64,000 bases of DNA from Aptenodytes patagonicus (Eukaryota; Chordata; Aves; Sphenisciformes; Spheniscidae), in NCBI RefSeq assembly GCF_965638725.1, contig NC_134950.1, forward strand, positions 11,346,101-11,410,100, read 5' to 3'. Made by a program: the position numbers and the translations under genes. Of the stretch, positions 12,431-26,462 are shown piece after piece. Below the pieces are notes generated by a model. It saw nothing but the letters and a program-made list of their open reading frames with translations, made no database searches and was not told the origin of the DNA. How positions within the stretch are numbered: the stretch's first letter is position 1; every line of letters starts with the position of its first letter.

Positions 12431-15400
12431 TTAGACCAAAAAAATGCCAGACCCTTCTTCTTTCAATCTTGCTGAAGAGTTATGAGCCAAATAACTCAAG
12501 GCCCAAACTTGTTCCTGCTGAAATCAGTAGGAGTTCTGCTAATCTCTCTTGCTTCAGGACCTTCAAAATTTCTTTTATTTATATCTCAGTAGCCTCCTAA
12601 ATTTGCTGGTTCCAAAATATTTATGGATAGTCTGTGATGCCTATTTTGATATCAAAGAATTCCAGTCTAAAATGGGGTTGGCACAGTTAGGGGTAAATTT
12701 TACCCTTGATCATTTCTCAGGTATTTTATTCCAGCTTCTAGTTAACAGCTTGTCTTAGTCAGAAGTCTCCGTACCTCCCTCCCCACCAACCAGCTTTACT
12801 GCGACCACTGACTGCAGTCTCCAAGCAGTTCACTGAGATGATCATCAACCACTTTGATTTTGTTCAGTGCCTGCTGTCCTTCACTTTCTCAGGGAAAGAG
12901 ACAATGCCCTGACAGGCAGATAAAAAAGGATATAAAACAATAAAGGTAAAGAGCAATTTAGACAAGCACTTCTGTAAGCTTCATGGGGTCACGGGAGACA
13001 CATCTCAAGTTTCTCAGTTTCTTTGTTCCTCCAGCTGACTTTGCCTCTGAGACCTCTGATGTTGCCCAGGGGAGTTTAAGGACCTCCGGCTCAGCGGGCC
13101 AGCTGTCTAGCAACCATGAGCATCACCAATGTTCACGGGCCAGCAGGTTCTGGTGTGGAGCTAAGAAGATAAGAGAAGGCACGGGGAAACGGTGGCAGTT
13201 AGATAGACAGAAATACCATTTCATTCCCTGCTGTCAGGCTCAAGAACAGCCACACTACCCCACTGAGCACATTTCTTAATGCAGCCCATAGTCCTCCTTT
13301 GAAAGAAATACCCAATGGCTGGATATCTTACACAGGATATTTTTACTAATTATTCCTTTCCCTTGCTATAGGTCCAGTAATTAAAAAATGCCTCAGGAGA
13401 ACTACACCATCCTTTTCTCTCAGCCACTGAGCAGCAGCACAAGCTGCAAAAGACGTGGAGATTCAATAGTACTATGCAACTGTCCCAAGTGCCTATCTAT
13501 CTCATCTGCCACGTCAGAATGTTCTAGACATTGACATTTCCATGTTTCCAGGAGAATACCTTAGTGATGATGACTTCTTATGGCAGTACTTTGCATGGAA
13601 AAAGTTTTTGGGAAGAGATGTTACCTTTCTTGCATAAAAGAAAATAAACAAAGTCTGTGAGGGCAAAGGAAGAGGGGATTGACATGAAAGAACAGAGGTG
13701 AGTGTGATGATCAAGACTTGAATTAGCTGCACCTGTATAAGTATAAAGTTGAGAAACTGGTCATTGTTTACAATCTGAACATAACATTTGAATAAGGCTA
13801 TCAATAATGGACAGCCGCTGGGAGGCAAAACCTACCATGGCTGGCATTTTTCCAAAGAATTATGGGACCTTGGAGTCCAATTTCCACAGGCCTCCAGCCT
13901 GTAATCTTGTTGATAAATCGCTTCCATATGTAGGACTTGATGCTAAACATTGAGAACAACCCACATTTTACTGCCAGTACCAACTGCATAAGAGAGGAAC
14001 AAAACACACTGCAAAAACTGTTATGAAACTGGAAACTGGGAGCAGTACAGGGCTGCATGAAGATGAAATACAGCAAGGAGCCCAGCACTTTAGCTCTTTT
14101 CCTGGCAGCTGACACCATATATGCCAAAGACAGAAAGTAGCTGTAGGCTGTGGTGACTGTCTGAAAAAGAGTCACGGGACAGAGCGCCATGCCACGCAAT
14201 CGCTCTCAGTAGTATCTTATTCTGGTGTCACTGGTGGAAAGATCTTGCAAAAATATTCCTGTTTGTTGGCATCATGCGTGATCTGAGAAAGTCAGAGGGG
14301 AGAGGGACAGACAGAGGCCATAGCAGTAGGCTCTATACAGGCACCACAAGAGCCCCTTTGCACTACAGAAACAGATCGTGGTGTTTGGAATCTGGTAGGC
14401 ACAGGGAGGACTGGCCAAGAGGACTAAGGTCAGCATGCTAATAGCAATGTTGCCTGAGGCACCAGCACCGCACCCTCGAACTTTTCAGAACATGAATATC
14501 TATTATTTATTGCACATTTTGTTTGTAAGTACATCTCGAGCTCAAGCCAGGGACATATATTTGAGGCTGGGGGAAATGAGGATGGATCTGTTCTCTACAG
14601 TCATGGTTCTACCTTCTGCCAGGTCTCAAAAGAGATAAAGCAATCCCACAACCTCTGTGAACACCAGCAGAAGACCCCTCTCTTCATTTAAGCAAAGGGC
14701 TGGATATCCCCTACTGAAGTAATTCCACCAATCTCCTTTTGCTGAAACCTAGCACAAGTCAGCCCAGTGATGATGATAAAAACTGAGGCCATGCTTCCCA
14801 GAATGGGGGATAATGCAGCACTAATTCATCCTGGTTTTTAAAGGGGAAAGCTAATAACTTTGGTCAGGAATTTACAAAAAATTAACTTAGAGCACTGACC
14901 CAAGACACAGCAATTTGGAAGCTGGAGGAGAGATAAGTAGAACCTACTACATGGCAGCAGCATTTAACTATAGCAAGAATGCTGATATCTGACATCCGAG
15001 TCTTGGCTCAGTAGCTACAGATATCATAAAACCACCATGTGCAATTAGACACAATCTGTGATGTGTTTTTCACAGTAAGGCCAGAAGTACCACAGCACAG
15101 TTACTGACTTCATTCACAAACTACAAGCACGATCTTTCCAAGTCACAGTTAAAGTCATTGTTTAGCAACAGCAAAAAATCTTCTGTTTCCTGACAGGTAT
15201 TTACAATCTTCCCAAGGCCGAGTTAATTAGTCAGATTTTATTTTGCTTATGACATTAACCTTGGGGGGGAAAAAACAACACAGGAACAAAGTGGGGAAAA
15301 ATTCCTGTTCCAGAAAAGCAAAACCCATAAGTCTGATCATGGTGCATTTTTTGTTAGTACGCAAAAATAAATCACATTCTAAATGTCTACTGAAACATGG

Positions 15401-16660
15401 TAGCTGTTTTTTCTATATGCATTTAAAACAGCCTAAAACCCATGATATGTTACTGGCAAGTACTGCTTTTCTTTTTTTCCATATGAGTTACAAATATAAA
15501 AATTTAGATCTGACCCCTCCTTCCCCAAAGCCATTATTAAAATCACATGCAAAACTGACCCTACTGGAAGCACAATTTACTTGAAGCACCTTCGCTCCAC
15601 TTGGCTAAAGAAGGAGCAATAATCCATGTGCTGGTCTCTACTTATAAGCCATTTCTAAGAAACAAATACCTTAATCTTAGCAACAACAGGGTTTGGTATT
15701 TCCAACCAGAAGCTTTTAACAAAGAAACCTTTTTGGAAAAGTTAAAACCTAAGCAATCAACTTTTCAAAGCCTCTTTTGTGGAATGAATAAGGCTAGCTT
15801 CAAGAACGCTAGAGCATCGCAGACATGCATGGCACTCAGTGACTTCATTCCAGCATGGAAGATGCCACCCGGTTGCCCTTCCTCACAAGCACTGAATGCA
15901 GCAGTACCAAAGAGACCATATTGCTTGAGAGCCAAGCTCTCACAGTCTTGCTTACAAGAGTAGCACCTTCTCACAATCCTGTTTAGATCAGTAAAGAATG
16001 GAGGCAACCTCTGGCCTAAGGTATGCATTTATTTGGCATTTGTAATGCACATCTTTCATAAGACCTGATGCTGCAGTCATTTTAGTACTGTGTTGAGCTT
16101 GGGTTTCGGACTTTAGCCCATCAGTACTAATATGTCACAACTTCTAATGGGGAAGGGAATTAATGAAAACCTTGACCAAAAGAAGAGCATCACCGCTCAA
16201 GCCTGTCAGTCGCATCATGGGGCAGTGACAAGGTCCCCTGGGTACCACTGCAAAGTAACTAAGAGGGTGCTATTCGCTATGGATAGAGTGCACACACAGT
16301 CCCACGAAGTACATACAGCTGGGGGAGAATCAGGGAAGCAGTTCTGTGATTTGTCATCCGTTCAGATGACCCAGTATATCTGCAAGGATAAGAAAACTTA
16401 TTTTCTCAGGCATCCATAGACAGAGATATCTCCAGGCAGAAACGTGTTTCTGCTTTTGAAATCCAGGAAAATCAGAACTTAAGTATTTAGGCAAGGAGAG
16501 CCTTGAGGGGTGTTATCACTTCATAGAGTTTCAAATTGAGCAGAAGATTTTATCTAGTTCTTCCTGAATCAGACTCCAGGATGGAGTTGAAAGAAGCTGT
16601 AAATTGGATTTACTGGATCTAGTAGGCATTATCAATAAGCAGATGTACTGTGTCCTGTGA
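12431..16660. other. Non-genic interval
   Basis: Mostly unique sequence with no gene or recognised repeat. A short block at about 12504-12545 (gctgaaatcagtaggagttc) resembles an old amniote interspersed repeat also echoed near 17641 and 41239. The open frames here, such as 15601-15963, are short and show no family features. Confidence 0.45.
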
Positions 16661-17075
16661 GAATCATAGAATCATAACTTGGGCTGAAAGAGACCTGCAG
16701 AGGTCATCTAATCCAACCCTCTGTGCAAAGCAGGTCTACTTAGATCAGGTTGCTCTGAGATGTATCCAGTCCAGTCTTTAACACTTCCAAAGGTGGAGGT
16801 TACACAGCATCTCTGGGCAACTTATCCCAGTATTTGACCACCCTCTTGGTAAAAAAAACCCATATCTTAATATTTAAAATGGAATTTTCCAGATTCCAAC
16901 TTGTGTCTATTGGCTCTGTCATTGTCCTTGCACTGGGGAGCCCAAAACTGAAGCAGCACTCCAGATGCAATCTCACAAGTGCTGAACAGAGGGGAAAGAT
17001 CACTTCCCTGGACTTGTTGGCTACGCTTTTATCAATACAGCCCAGGATGCAGTTGGCCTTGGAGGGACATGCTTG
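16661..17075 (-). repeat. CR1 LINE, 5'-truncated, minus strand
   Basis: The left edge has the reverse complement of the CR1 3' end (gaatcatagaatcat). This is followed by the usual CR1 3' UTR landmarks in reverse: 'agaggtcatctaatccaacc', 'atctctgggcaacttatccc', and a segment on 'ggatgcagttggccttggag'. The copy runs about 415 bp and carries no reverse transcriptase. Divergence is clear, so it is not recent. Open frames within it are shadows. Confidence 0.85.
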
Positions 17076-20000
17076 AAATATGGCTATTATATGGCTTTAA
17101 TTAGTCTGCACTGGAAACCTAGAACTGGCAATGTTTCCCTTCTACACTTATAAAAGAAGGTGCAACCGAGACTCTAAAAGGCCACGAATTGTTCAGAGTT
17201 CCTCATGGATGAAAAGTGAAATGAAGAAAAAAGAAAAAAGAAAAAGGAGTAACATTTCACAAGACTTGTGAATCTTGCTGAGTTTCATTAATACACAAAA
17301 CTGTTCTGTGTGACACAGTCATGCAGGTACTTCTTTAGAGGATAATTTCTCATTTTTCCTATTGTAACCAAGCTACAGTTAATGACATCTTATCCTGAAG
17401 ACATTACCTTCACCTGGATTTTATTGTTAGACCTTTGAACGAAGAAATGGCACAGACTGTAGGGATTGTTTTGCCTGATCTTCTACGCTATACCAGCAAA
17501 ATAACACTGTCCTGCTTCTGATTAGATACTCTTAAGATCAGTAGACTGTAAATGCTAAAAAGGGGAATACCCAGTAGAATTAGACAGTTGAATCAGTGCA
17601 TCCCTGGAAGAGCATGATGCACACAACTCCATTCATCTCCCCTTAAAGTCAGTTGGAGTCTTTCCCTCAACTTAACTATGAATCAGATTTAGTTTATAAC
17701 CACAAATGAAAGACATTTCAGGCAAAAAATGGGAATCTGCATCTTCCTTAGAGGAGTGTTTTTATATTGCTCGTTCTAATACAAAAACTGCACTGCAAAA
17801 TGGTTTTGCATTAAAATCACTTTGAATTTGAGGCAGCGGAGATTTAAGCTAGTTGTTGCAGACACTTACTACAGTAAGTGTTTTGGTCCCTTGGCATGGT
17901 GGCCTTCCTGCTTTCCAAAAAACAGTGTTCATATTTTCCCCTACAGATGATTTATCTTTACCCACAGCTTTGCTCATGCTGTTATCTCCTTCATGTGGAA
18001 CCATAAAACACTTAAATCAGAGCAAGAGAACACCATGCTGCACAGAAAGAGCCAAAAAAAGGGATTTGGTGTGGCGCTGACAACTTTAACACATACAGGG
18101 ACTGTCTGAAATTAAGCGCTGCCTGTAAGCATGAGCGTCAAGCCCAGTCTGCAGCTGGTATCACATGTGAGGACAGAAAGCATCTTCAAACCGCTTTGAG
18201 TGCTGCTGAGTTGAGACGAGTTCAGAGCCCTGCCCTGAGCCTCCCTCCTATGCTCTGACAGCCAGTGGAGGAGGATGAACTGGAATGGCCAAGGGGCTTC
18301 CCTGCAGCAGCTGATGTGATCGCGTCAAACTCCTGCCTAGCAGACAGCCCAGGGAAGGAAAGAGGAGAGGGAGGGAAATGAAAAAAAAGAAAAGGAATGA
18401 AACAGCAATGAACAGCACATTGTCACGCTGTCCTCTTTCCCCAGTTGGAATCAACCCACATAACCACGCAGGAGAACATCTGTCTCCAGAAAGGCAAACA
18501 CATACAGCTGTCAGTTCTAACAGGTATTAAAGTCATTATTATGAGCACACACATCATTATCCAGAGAGCACTTTATAAATCCAACCCAACAGTGCCATCC
18601 AGCAGGCCAGAAGCTTCCTTGACAGTAGATTCTACTAGGAATGTGATTTTCTTCTAACTAGTTCACAGGATTGAAGGAATAACCATCTGCTCCTTGATCT
18701 CCTCCCACAGGCACTAACAGAAAGGGCTTAGTGGAAGACAAGGATAATACCGATGCTTTCTTAAACAAGAAGCACAGTGGCATTTCCTCATGCTCAGCAC
18801 AGTGGCATTTCCTCATGCTCATGTGCCTCCTGCAAAGGAGCAGCAATTGTTTAACACAGCAGCCACCGTACCTGCTATTTGTCTACAAAGCTGAGCAGAT
18901 TGTCTCAAGGCATGCGTTTAACCAAGGTAGAAAATGGTTCTTGGTTGCAGACAGTAATGAACAAATCCACGGGAGTCACTTCAGCCTACCTAGGCTCAGC
19001 TGCTCCCCTGCAGCCTCCAAGGTCTCAGCAGCATCAATAGTGAGTTATGGGAGAGGGATGCTTGCAGCCCACTGAAAATCACCTCCATGGAAGGTGTTCA
19101 GTGTGCGTGCTGCAGGTAGTTTGCTGCACGTCGTTTCCAGAGGCAAGCCTGGGTAAGGAGTCAAGGACCTCCCTGAGCACTGTGGACATCAGCAGGCTGA
19201 TTCAAATTCGGACACTCCTACTGCCTGGAAAAACGTAGCACCTACCTAGCGATTTTCCTCTCTGTCTCCATGGGCCTTGTTAGGAGGCACTCTGAGCACC
19301 TCAGGACCTTAATGGGTTTATGTATCTTTGCAGCACATCAGTGCAACAGGTAGGAGTAGCTTCTATTCACAAATGGAGACCAGAGGCCTGAAAGCATAGA
19401 TCCTCCCATTTAATTTCTTTAGAAGTCCAAATTCGTTGCTAAAGCACCCTTGGTGCTCTCAAGGGTGTCATACTGCTCTCACCCAACTTTGCTGGTGCCT
19501 TAGTCTGCTGGGGATGTGTGTGCAAAGCTGCCTCAGACTGATGCAACCTCCAGCCCATGAGCTTCCCCGAGCCCTGCCTCAACGCTAATGCCCTAAAGCA
19601 GATCCTGCCTGTTCCTTCCTTGTCTTGCTCAGCAAATCCCTGTCCCATAGATGCACGTGGGGCAGATGCAGGTTCACTCTGTGCATCCATCTGTGGTGAG
19701 GGCTGTGGGCAGTAAGAAATGTGACATGAAGCTCGTGAGAGCCCCATGCAGAGAGCAAGCTGTGCACCGTTCCCTTTCCACCCTCCACCCACACACTGTG
19801 AACCAGGTTAGCCCAAGGCCTTCCCCGGTGCAGGTAGCTGTGTACAAACTCCACAGCTGCTCCCCCTGCGGCACTGCAGCCTCAGCAATTGAGACCAGCA
19901 AGGGCATGAGTCCTGCTCTGCTGGATTTGGAACAGGTCCAGCAGAAAGCCCTAAACATCACCTTCGCAGGTGGTTTGAGGCTTTGTATCTCTGTTGCTTT

Positions 20001-20352
20001 CCATTGGCTGGGGAAGAAAAATATTAACCTGTTTCCCAATCTAATGGGTGAATGACAAGGTGGATTACCTGCCTGGCTCCTGCTCCTCTACCCTGCCACG
20101 GACCTGCAGAGATGGTTGTGGGGAGCAGCTGTGGCCAGTACTTCTGGGTCAAATCAGCAAGCATCCAAAGACGGGATAAAGACAGCAGACCCCACAGATC
20201 CCCAGATGTGTTACCACTTTGTGGATGGCCACGTGTTCTGACATGATCAGCCTCATATTCTGGCACAGACACTACCGGCGTCACAGAAGGAGCCACTTTG
20301 CTCAGTTGTTCCTCTGTTCCTCCCCGTTTAAAATGGAGGCATGAGCACATAG
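17076..20352. other. Non-genic interval with a 25-bp tandem duplication
   Basis: No gene is supported. The notable item is the perfect 25-bp duplication at 18771-18820. Open frames at 18731-19075 and 19651-20055 lack family signals. Confidence 0.45.
18771..18820 (+). repeat. Perfect 2 x 25-bp tandem duplication
   Basis: A 25-bp unit starting agcacagtggcatttcctca occurs twice with no spacer and no mismatch (18771-18795 and 18796-18820). Identity of the copies implies a recent slippage or short duplication event. Confidence 0.9.
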
Positions 20353-20547
20353 TCATAGAATCATGGAATCATGGAATAGAATCATAGAATGGTTTGCATT
20401 GGAAGGGACCTTAAAGATCATCTAGTTCCAACCCCCCTGCCATGGGCAGGGATACCTTCCACTAGATCAGGTTGCTCAAAGCCTCATCCAAGCTGGCCTT
20501 GAACACTTCCAGGGAGGGGGCATCCACAACTTCTCTGGGCAACCTGT
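20353..20547 (-). repeat. CR1 LINE 3' end, minus strand
   Basis: The copy starts with several reversed terminal octamers (tcatagaatcatggaatcat ... tagaatcatagaatgg). It continues through 'ggaagggaccttaaagatca', 'ccatgggcagggatacc' and 'ttctctgggcaacctgt'. It is truncated after about 195 bp and closer to consensus than the copy at 16.7 kb, so probably younger. Confidence 0.9.
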
Positions 20548-22130
20548 AGTCACATCATAGATTTGCTGGAAGGAGTGATGTGTTTACCTCACATTACTTT
20601 TAATACTTAGATATTTTATTAGCAGCATGGCAACGGCCAAAGAAAAGACTCCTTCCCTTTACCAAGGGCTTCTGCTTAGGTATTGCACACCAGAAGCAAT
20701 CATCATAAGTTTCTCCACTGAACGCAGCAGTCCCAGCCTTTCCTGGCTGCATACGAAAGGACACGCTGTGCTACCAAGGCAGCCAGCAGTCCAGTGACGT
20801 GCTAAAAGACACATTAAAGGAGGAGATTCTGGGGGAGAAACTCAGCATGAGAGAGAGATGAGAGATGCAAGGGACTAGTAGTTCTCATGCTGGAAAGATG
20901 CATGTGCTGTACCTCCTTCCCTGTTGTTATGTTTGAAATATAGTTGCTATTTTCTGGAAGAAAAAACGGACTGCATTTTAATTAAGCTTTGCCTGCTGCT
21001 CAAGTCAGTTTGATAGCAATTCCTAAGAATCCAGGCCTCTACTGACATATGAATTACTTCATTTTCATTTGCTGGAATGCACCAAATAAAATCTCGCAGT
21101 AGAAGAGCTTCTTCCGAGATACAGCTTGGATGCCTCAGTATAAAACTCTGTGGCTTTGGCAATCTCAGCAATTTATTTTGCCACGGATCACATTTAATCA
21201 CAAATTACAATGTTGAAAGTAGTTAACAGAGCCATAATCTTCTAGCGAGTTTTAGAAAAAAACAGAGTTTGCTGATGTGATAGACATGGCAGTTAGAATT
21301 TCCGCTCTCTGTTCTCAAGATGCAGGTGTCTCTCTGATCTGCAGCTCCCCTCACTTTCAGCTCTTGAATAGATGGTGGGCCATGCTACACTATATGGACT
21401 ACAAAAGATCATATGTTCAGAATCACCTCTTGGTGTCATCAAAGGTTTACAGGCTAAATGCAGATAAAACCTTCCTGACACCAGAGGCTCATTATATCTC
21501 TCATGTTATGTCAAATATCATGAATCTAAAGTTTTAGAAATACCAAGACTCTCATATTTGTCAACATTTTGAGGTGCATAAATTTTCTGGTTATCTGAAT
21601 TCCCAATATTTCTCCTGGAGACACAAGCAGAGCCAGCGAGTAGTGACAGCTCCATGCTTATTTCACATATAAGCCCAAACACAAGTCACAAACTAGTTGT
21701 GCCCTTTCCTAGGTCACTTCATGAGGCCTGGTCCAACAGAGGTATCAGTATGGCTCTAACACAACAGAAACCAAGAGGAGCTGATATCTAATAGCATCTG
21801 GGTTACACCAGTCATGCAGGATATGATACCCAGAGGTCCAATGTCTTCCTCAGAAGACAGGAACAAAACTCTTCCATGAGCACGTCCTAAAAGCAAAACT
21901 TTCAGATCTTTCTGGTGGGTCTGTCTGAATGATTCCTGATTAAGATATTGCATGATCGTGAGACATGTAAATATTCATTAGAGAGGACCTCAAAGCACTC
22001 TCATCCCATTCCTGCATCTGATCTAAGAGCTGTTGTCATTCTTCTTTTTCCCTGACTGACTGAATGGGTATTTAATGAGCCCATACAAAACTGAACAGCT
22101 TCAGTGGGACAGAGAGAGCACGACTTGCTC

Positions 22131-22260
22131 AAAAATAGCCTACAGTCTGGTGGCTTTCAGTACTCTCCTGGGAGATATCGGTTCAAGTTCCTTCAGTGAG
22201 ATGAGAGACTTCAACCTTGGTCTTTCATACCCCAAGGAAGCAATATGAAATATTAATGCT
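22131..22260 (+). repeat. Possible old tRNA-derived SINE fragment
   Basis: A tRNA-like A-box context (tctggtggctttcagtactc) is followed about 25 bases later by a near-consensus B-box (ggttcaagttcc), then 'gagatgagagacttcaacc'. The layout matches the minus-strand fragment near 6.2 kb. Could be an ancient amniote tRNA-SINE; the name is not certain. Confidence 0.4.
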
Positions 22261-23147
22261 TTTTATTAACTGACGTGGCACCATTTCCTCTTGTGTGTGA
22301 GAAACAGCGAACCTCATTAAAGCACTTAACCTTGGGAGAGTATTAGGCTGTGTAACATCAGTGAAAGGAAGCGCCATTTTCCAACAGCTGTCAGGATGCT
22401 AACTCTATGTCCTATTCCCCACCAGCTACCTCAGGCGTGCCAGCTTTGATGAATCTCATTTTAGGCAGCATTCCTGGCTTTACAAGAACTTGGTGCCTGA
22501 CTCAGGGATGCAACTTCCACTGGAGGACAAAGAGGCAACGAACGAAATGTTACAATTCTGAATCCAAATTTCCTTGGTGGACTTAGCTATGGCTGTCATG
22601 GAAGGACACCATCCATCAAGGAGCTCTCAGGTCACACATCTCCATCAAATAAGGGCATGATTGATTTCTACAGAACTCCATGGAAGAACTTCCATGGACT
22701 TCACTAGGAAGTGGTTTATTCCTCCGGTGTCCCTAATTCCACCACGGTGTTTAAGCACTCTAGTTTGCCAGGTCTATGATGCAGTAGAGTGCTCACATGC
22801 CAAATGAAGCATAGTTCATCTCAGTTCTCATAAAACTCTACTGAAAAAAGAAATGGAATCTATTAAATAATTCAAGGGTGTCATAGCCATCAGGTGGCTG
22901 AATACCTGCGAAACACAACATGCTCACAGAACATGATACTAAACCTTGTCTTACTCAGAAGCACTGTCCTCTGAGAAAAAAAAATAAATGTATTCCAAGA
23001 AGACATTTCTTCTCATGCTGGGTATCTTTTAATAACAATAACAATGGGAACACAGCATTTCACATCCAAGTAAGGATGAATAGTGATTTCAAATCAACAT
23101 CACCTTTTTAATCTCTGAGTGTAAGATGTGTAAGGTTAAAGATAAGA

Positions 23148-23193
23148 TAGCATTGGAGCAACAAGATGATGTAGCATTGGGGCAACAAAATAT
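23148..23193 (+). repeat. Degenerate 24-bp tandem duplication
   Basis: The units tagcattggagcaacaaga.. and tagcattggggcaacaaaa.. follow one another with a period of 24 bp and a few mismatches. A minor local duplication. Confidence 0.7.
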
Positions 23194-25177
23194 CTTTGAT
23201 ACCTAATTCTCAAAACTAAAGAGCTTAAGTTTAAAGCAACCAGAGCTAGCACTACAAAGGTCCCTGGATCATATCAGCTACATAGTCAGATAGACTAATA
23301 AATGCACCAGCTCCATAGATGGTCCACAGTCTCTAAGCCAAGAGGTACAGTCCCCTCTGTGTTCTGTATACATCAATGGACTATATAGCCATGCAGCTTT
23401 GGGTTTCCAAAAAGCCCTGCATCATGGCGGTTTTTTTGGTCTTAAAAGGGAAATTACTATTTAGAGTGTGTGTTATGGGCAATCAAAGTCTCAAGCATCT
23501 CAAATATCCTATGAGCCATGTTGCAACCCACTAGAATGGTATTTTTATGACCTGAAAATGTAGATATGTGTTGCTGCACTCAACAATAGATTGAGAGCAT
23601 GTGGTTGTGCAAACTCAGCTGGGACAGTGTAGGAGACCTATGTAGAGCAGAGGGAGCCAGACCTCATGCAGATTCACCCCTGCTTCCTTGCAGTCTTTGC
23701 GGGGACTCAGATGGGGGAGTTGTCTGGAGTGGACCAGCCCCACAGTCACACCCGGCTTTTGTCTGGGGTGGAGTTTTCACTCCAAAAGAGAATCTACAAG
23801 GAACAAATACTTATGCAATCTGGATGAGCAAGTGACTGGGACCTGAGAGTGACCCCAGGGAGGTACCATATTTAACAGTGTGGGCATCCCTGTTGACTTT
23901 CGGAAGTGTTCAAGCACAGCTGTAACTGCGGTATCCACAGCGTTCCCTCTGTGACATATGCACAGTAGCTGAATATCTCAAAATTGGATAACAAATGCCA
24001 GCACACTGAGCAAGAAGTCACCTAATCGAGGAGCCTCCAATAGCAAGGTCAGAGGTCTGTCTTCAACTCTGCCCTGCTGTTTAGGTTCCAAGCTCAGCAA
24101 CTGCGCAACCATTCCTCCCTCCACTCCAGATCCACAGACTGGATTATCTTTAGCAGATAAGTACCAAAGTAATTTTTTTCAGAAGCTATGCCGGTTTTGA
24201 AAGGTCAATGCTCTCCTTAAAAGCATAGTCACCGAGGCAGCATATCACTGCCACCAGCCCCCATCCCTTGTGCCTGTGGAGTTTAGCTGCTTTGAGGCTT
24301 AGAGGTTAAGCACGCAGAAGTTTTAAGTATCATAATTTTAGGCACCAGCCCAGGTGATATATAGGCACTGTAAGTCCTTTGTGGATTTTCTACCCAATGT
24401 CTTATCTGCAGGTGCAGTATGCCATTGTGTATGTGTTTCATGACACAAAAATACACGCCCATAGTTTCTGATCCTAGAAAGCAGCAGATTGATCAGAGAA
24501 TGTGGATTCTGAGAAGCAGTCATTGAAAGGAAACTCAAAGCGATCAAAGAGATCAAAGCAGCTGACAAGGTGCAGAAAATTAAGCACTGGGGTGAATTGA
24601 AGCAGACAGGAAAAAATGAGAGAACAAGATAGAGAGCTGCAAATACGTGTGGATGTGCACACACACACGAGTGACTCCTCTGCACAATACTGAGTTTCTA
24701 CTCCTGCACAGACACAACTTTCCACACATTGCAGCAGATTCAAAAGGAAACTTGGCCTTCAACACAGGGCTGCCAAACCATTTTAGCCAAGAAATAAAAC
24801 TGCTCCAAAGATAGTAAGGTATGGTGCTGAGCCACAGCTTCCAATACAAATGGGAGAACATGAAAAAGTCACTTCTATGTTCAGTCTAGCTCCTCCTTTT
24901 AGGATACTCTTACCTTTACACATGCCCATCCTTAATTACTGAACCAATTTCACAAAGCTCTGACTATGAAGCAGGCCCCCTTTTGTCCAACAACAGCTAT
25001 AGAAGAGAGGAACTGTAGAGTGAAATAGGCAATGCTGAAAAATTACATCTACATTAAACACATTTTGGAGGTTTACTCAACTAGCCTTGGTCCAATCCCG
25101 TGGCTGAAGTACATCTAGCTTAGCTGAATGTGAAAGGAATGTGTGTGCATTGTTTGAGACCACACCGGGATGCAAAC

Positions 25178-25210
25178 CGAAGTGTGTGTGTGTTGGGGGG
25201 GTGGGTGTTT
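25178..25210 (+). repeat. GT/G-rich simple repeat
   Basis: A (TG)n run leads directly into a G run and then 'gtgggtgtttggg'. Simple sequence with no further signal. Confidence 0.7.
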
Positions 25211-26462
25211 GGGAGATTCATTTCAAAAGCACACCCCTGATGTGCTTTTCAGTTCTCTAAAATGCTCCAGTAGACAGAGCCACCAGGTGAATTCAAAACA
25301 AAAAGGTCCTGCTCCAGCTGCCTGTCACCTGCTGCAGTGCTGAGGCTGTGTCCCTGCCCCGCTGTCCCAGGCAGGGCACAGCGCGCGTCTCCCCAGCCCC
25401 AGCAGCAGCTCCTCTCCCCACCCCGAAGGGCAGGTCTATATTTGAAACCACAGAGGCGTATAATCTGATGGAAACAGTATTCTTTGAGTCCGTAGGCAGT
25501 GCCCAGCACCCTGGTAACACTACATTTGTTCCTTCATTCGCCGCTGTTTAGTGAATCCTCAAAACAGCGGTATGTAGTTGGGTTTATAAATTACAAGACA
25601 ACAGACAAAGGGAATACATGAGACAAAATTAAAGACATTACTTGTAGCTCCCATAAATTATCTCTGTAGTCTATTTTAACAGCATGGATTTACCAGTGCA
25701 TGTTAAAATAGTACAAATAATAAACCCACCTAGTAGACTAACTAGGCATTAATGAAAAAGCAGAATATTGTTTTGTGTTCTCCAAAACACAGACAGAAAA
25801 ATATTCCCACCAGTTCTGATAATGTCTTTCCAGGGGGAAAGAATCATAATTTTCTATATTGAAAAAGAGAGTGAGCTCTTGGAGTCGGAAAGAAAAGAAA
25901 TTAATAAAAATAATTACACGCTCCGCTCATGGAGGAATCGAAGGCACTAAGTCAGCCCAGGAGAGCCGGGCTCTTTCATTTTGTTCACTTTACAACTTCC
26001 CTGTTATTGTTCGCGGCCCCCGGGAGGCACCTCCCGGCGCCCCGGCGGGGGCTGCGCGGAGAGGGGCTACGCGGCGGGCGCTTCCCCCGCGGGCAGCTGC
26101 GCACCCCTGCGCACCCCTCCGCGCCCCTGGGGGTGCAGCGGGGCGATTCCCACGGCCCCGCAACGAGGTTTTGCAGCTCTCGGTGCTGTCCCGGGCAAAC
26201 TCCGGCTCCCGGTTACTCCCCCCTGACCAAACTGGCGGGTTGGGCTGCCTTATGGCACCGTTCCCTTAAAGGGGCCGCGTGTGAGCGTGTGTGTGCGAGT
26301 TTGCGTGTGAGTGTGTTGCACACCCGCTCCCGCTGCCAAGCGCGGCGAAGAGCTTTGCAGCCGCGGCGCCGAGAGCTTTGCCGCCCGACCTCCGCTTGCA
26401 AATCGGCCTCGGCGGGGAGCAAAGCGCTTGGCATGTAGGGGAGAGGAGAGGGAAAAAGGTGC

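Larger units (their letters stand above)
20548..25989. other. Non-genic interval upstream of LRATD2
   Basis: Unique sequence apart from a possible SINE near 22.13 kb, a degenerate 24-bp tandem repeat near 23.15 kb and a GT/G-rich run near 25.18 kb. No gene is supported. Confidence 0.45.

Noticed and set aside
13830..13920. DNA-transposon-like phrase 'aattatgggaccttggagtc'
   Set aside because: Only a short resemblance. No terminal inverted repeats or target duplication could be found around it.
24338..24861. Three overlapping minus-strand Cys-rich frames
   Set aside because: They occupy different phases of the same AT-rich segment with a CA repeat and show no family features.
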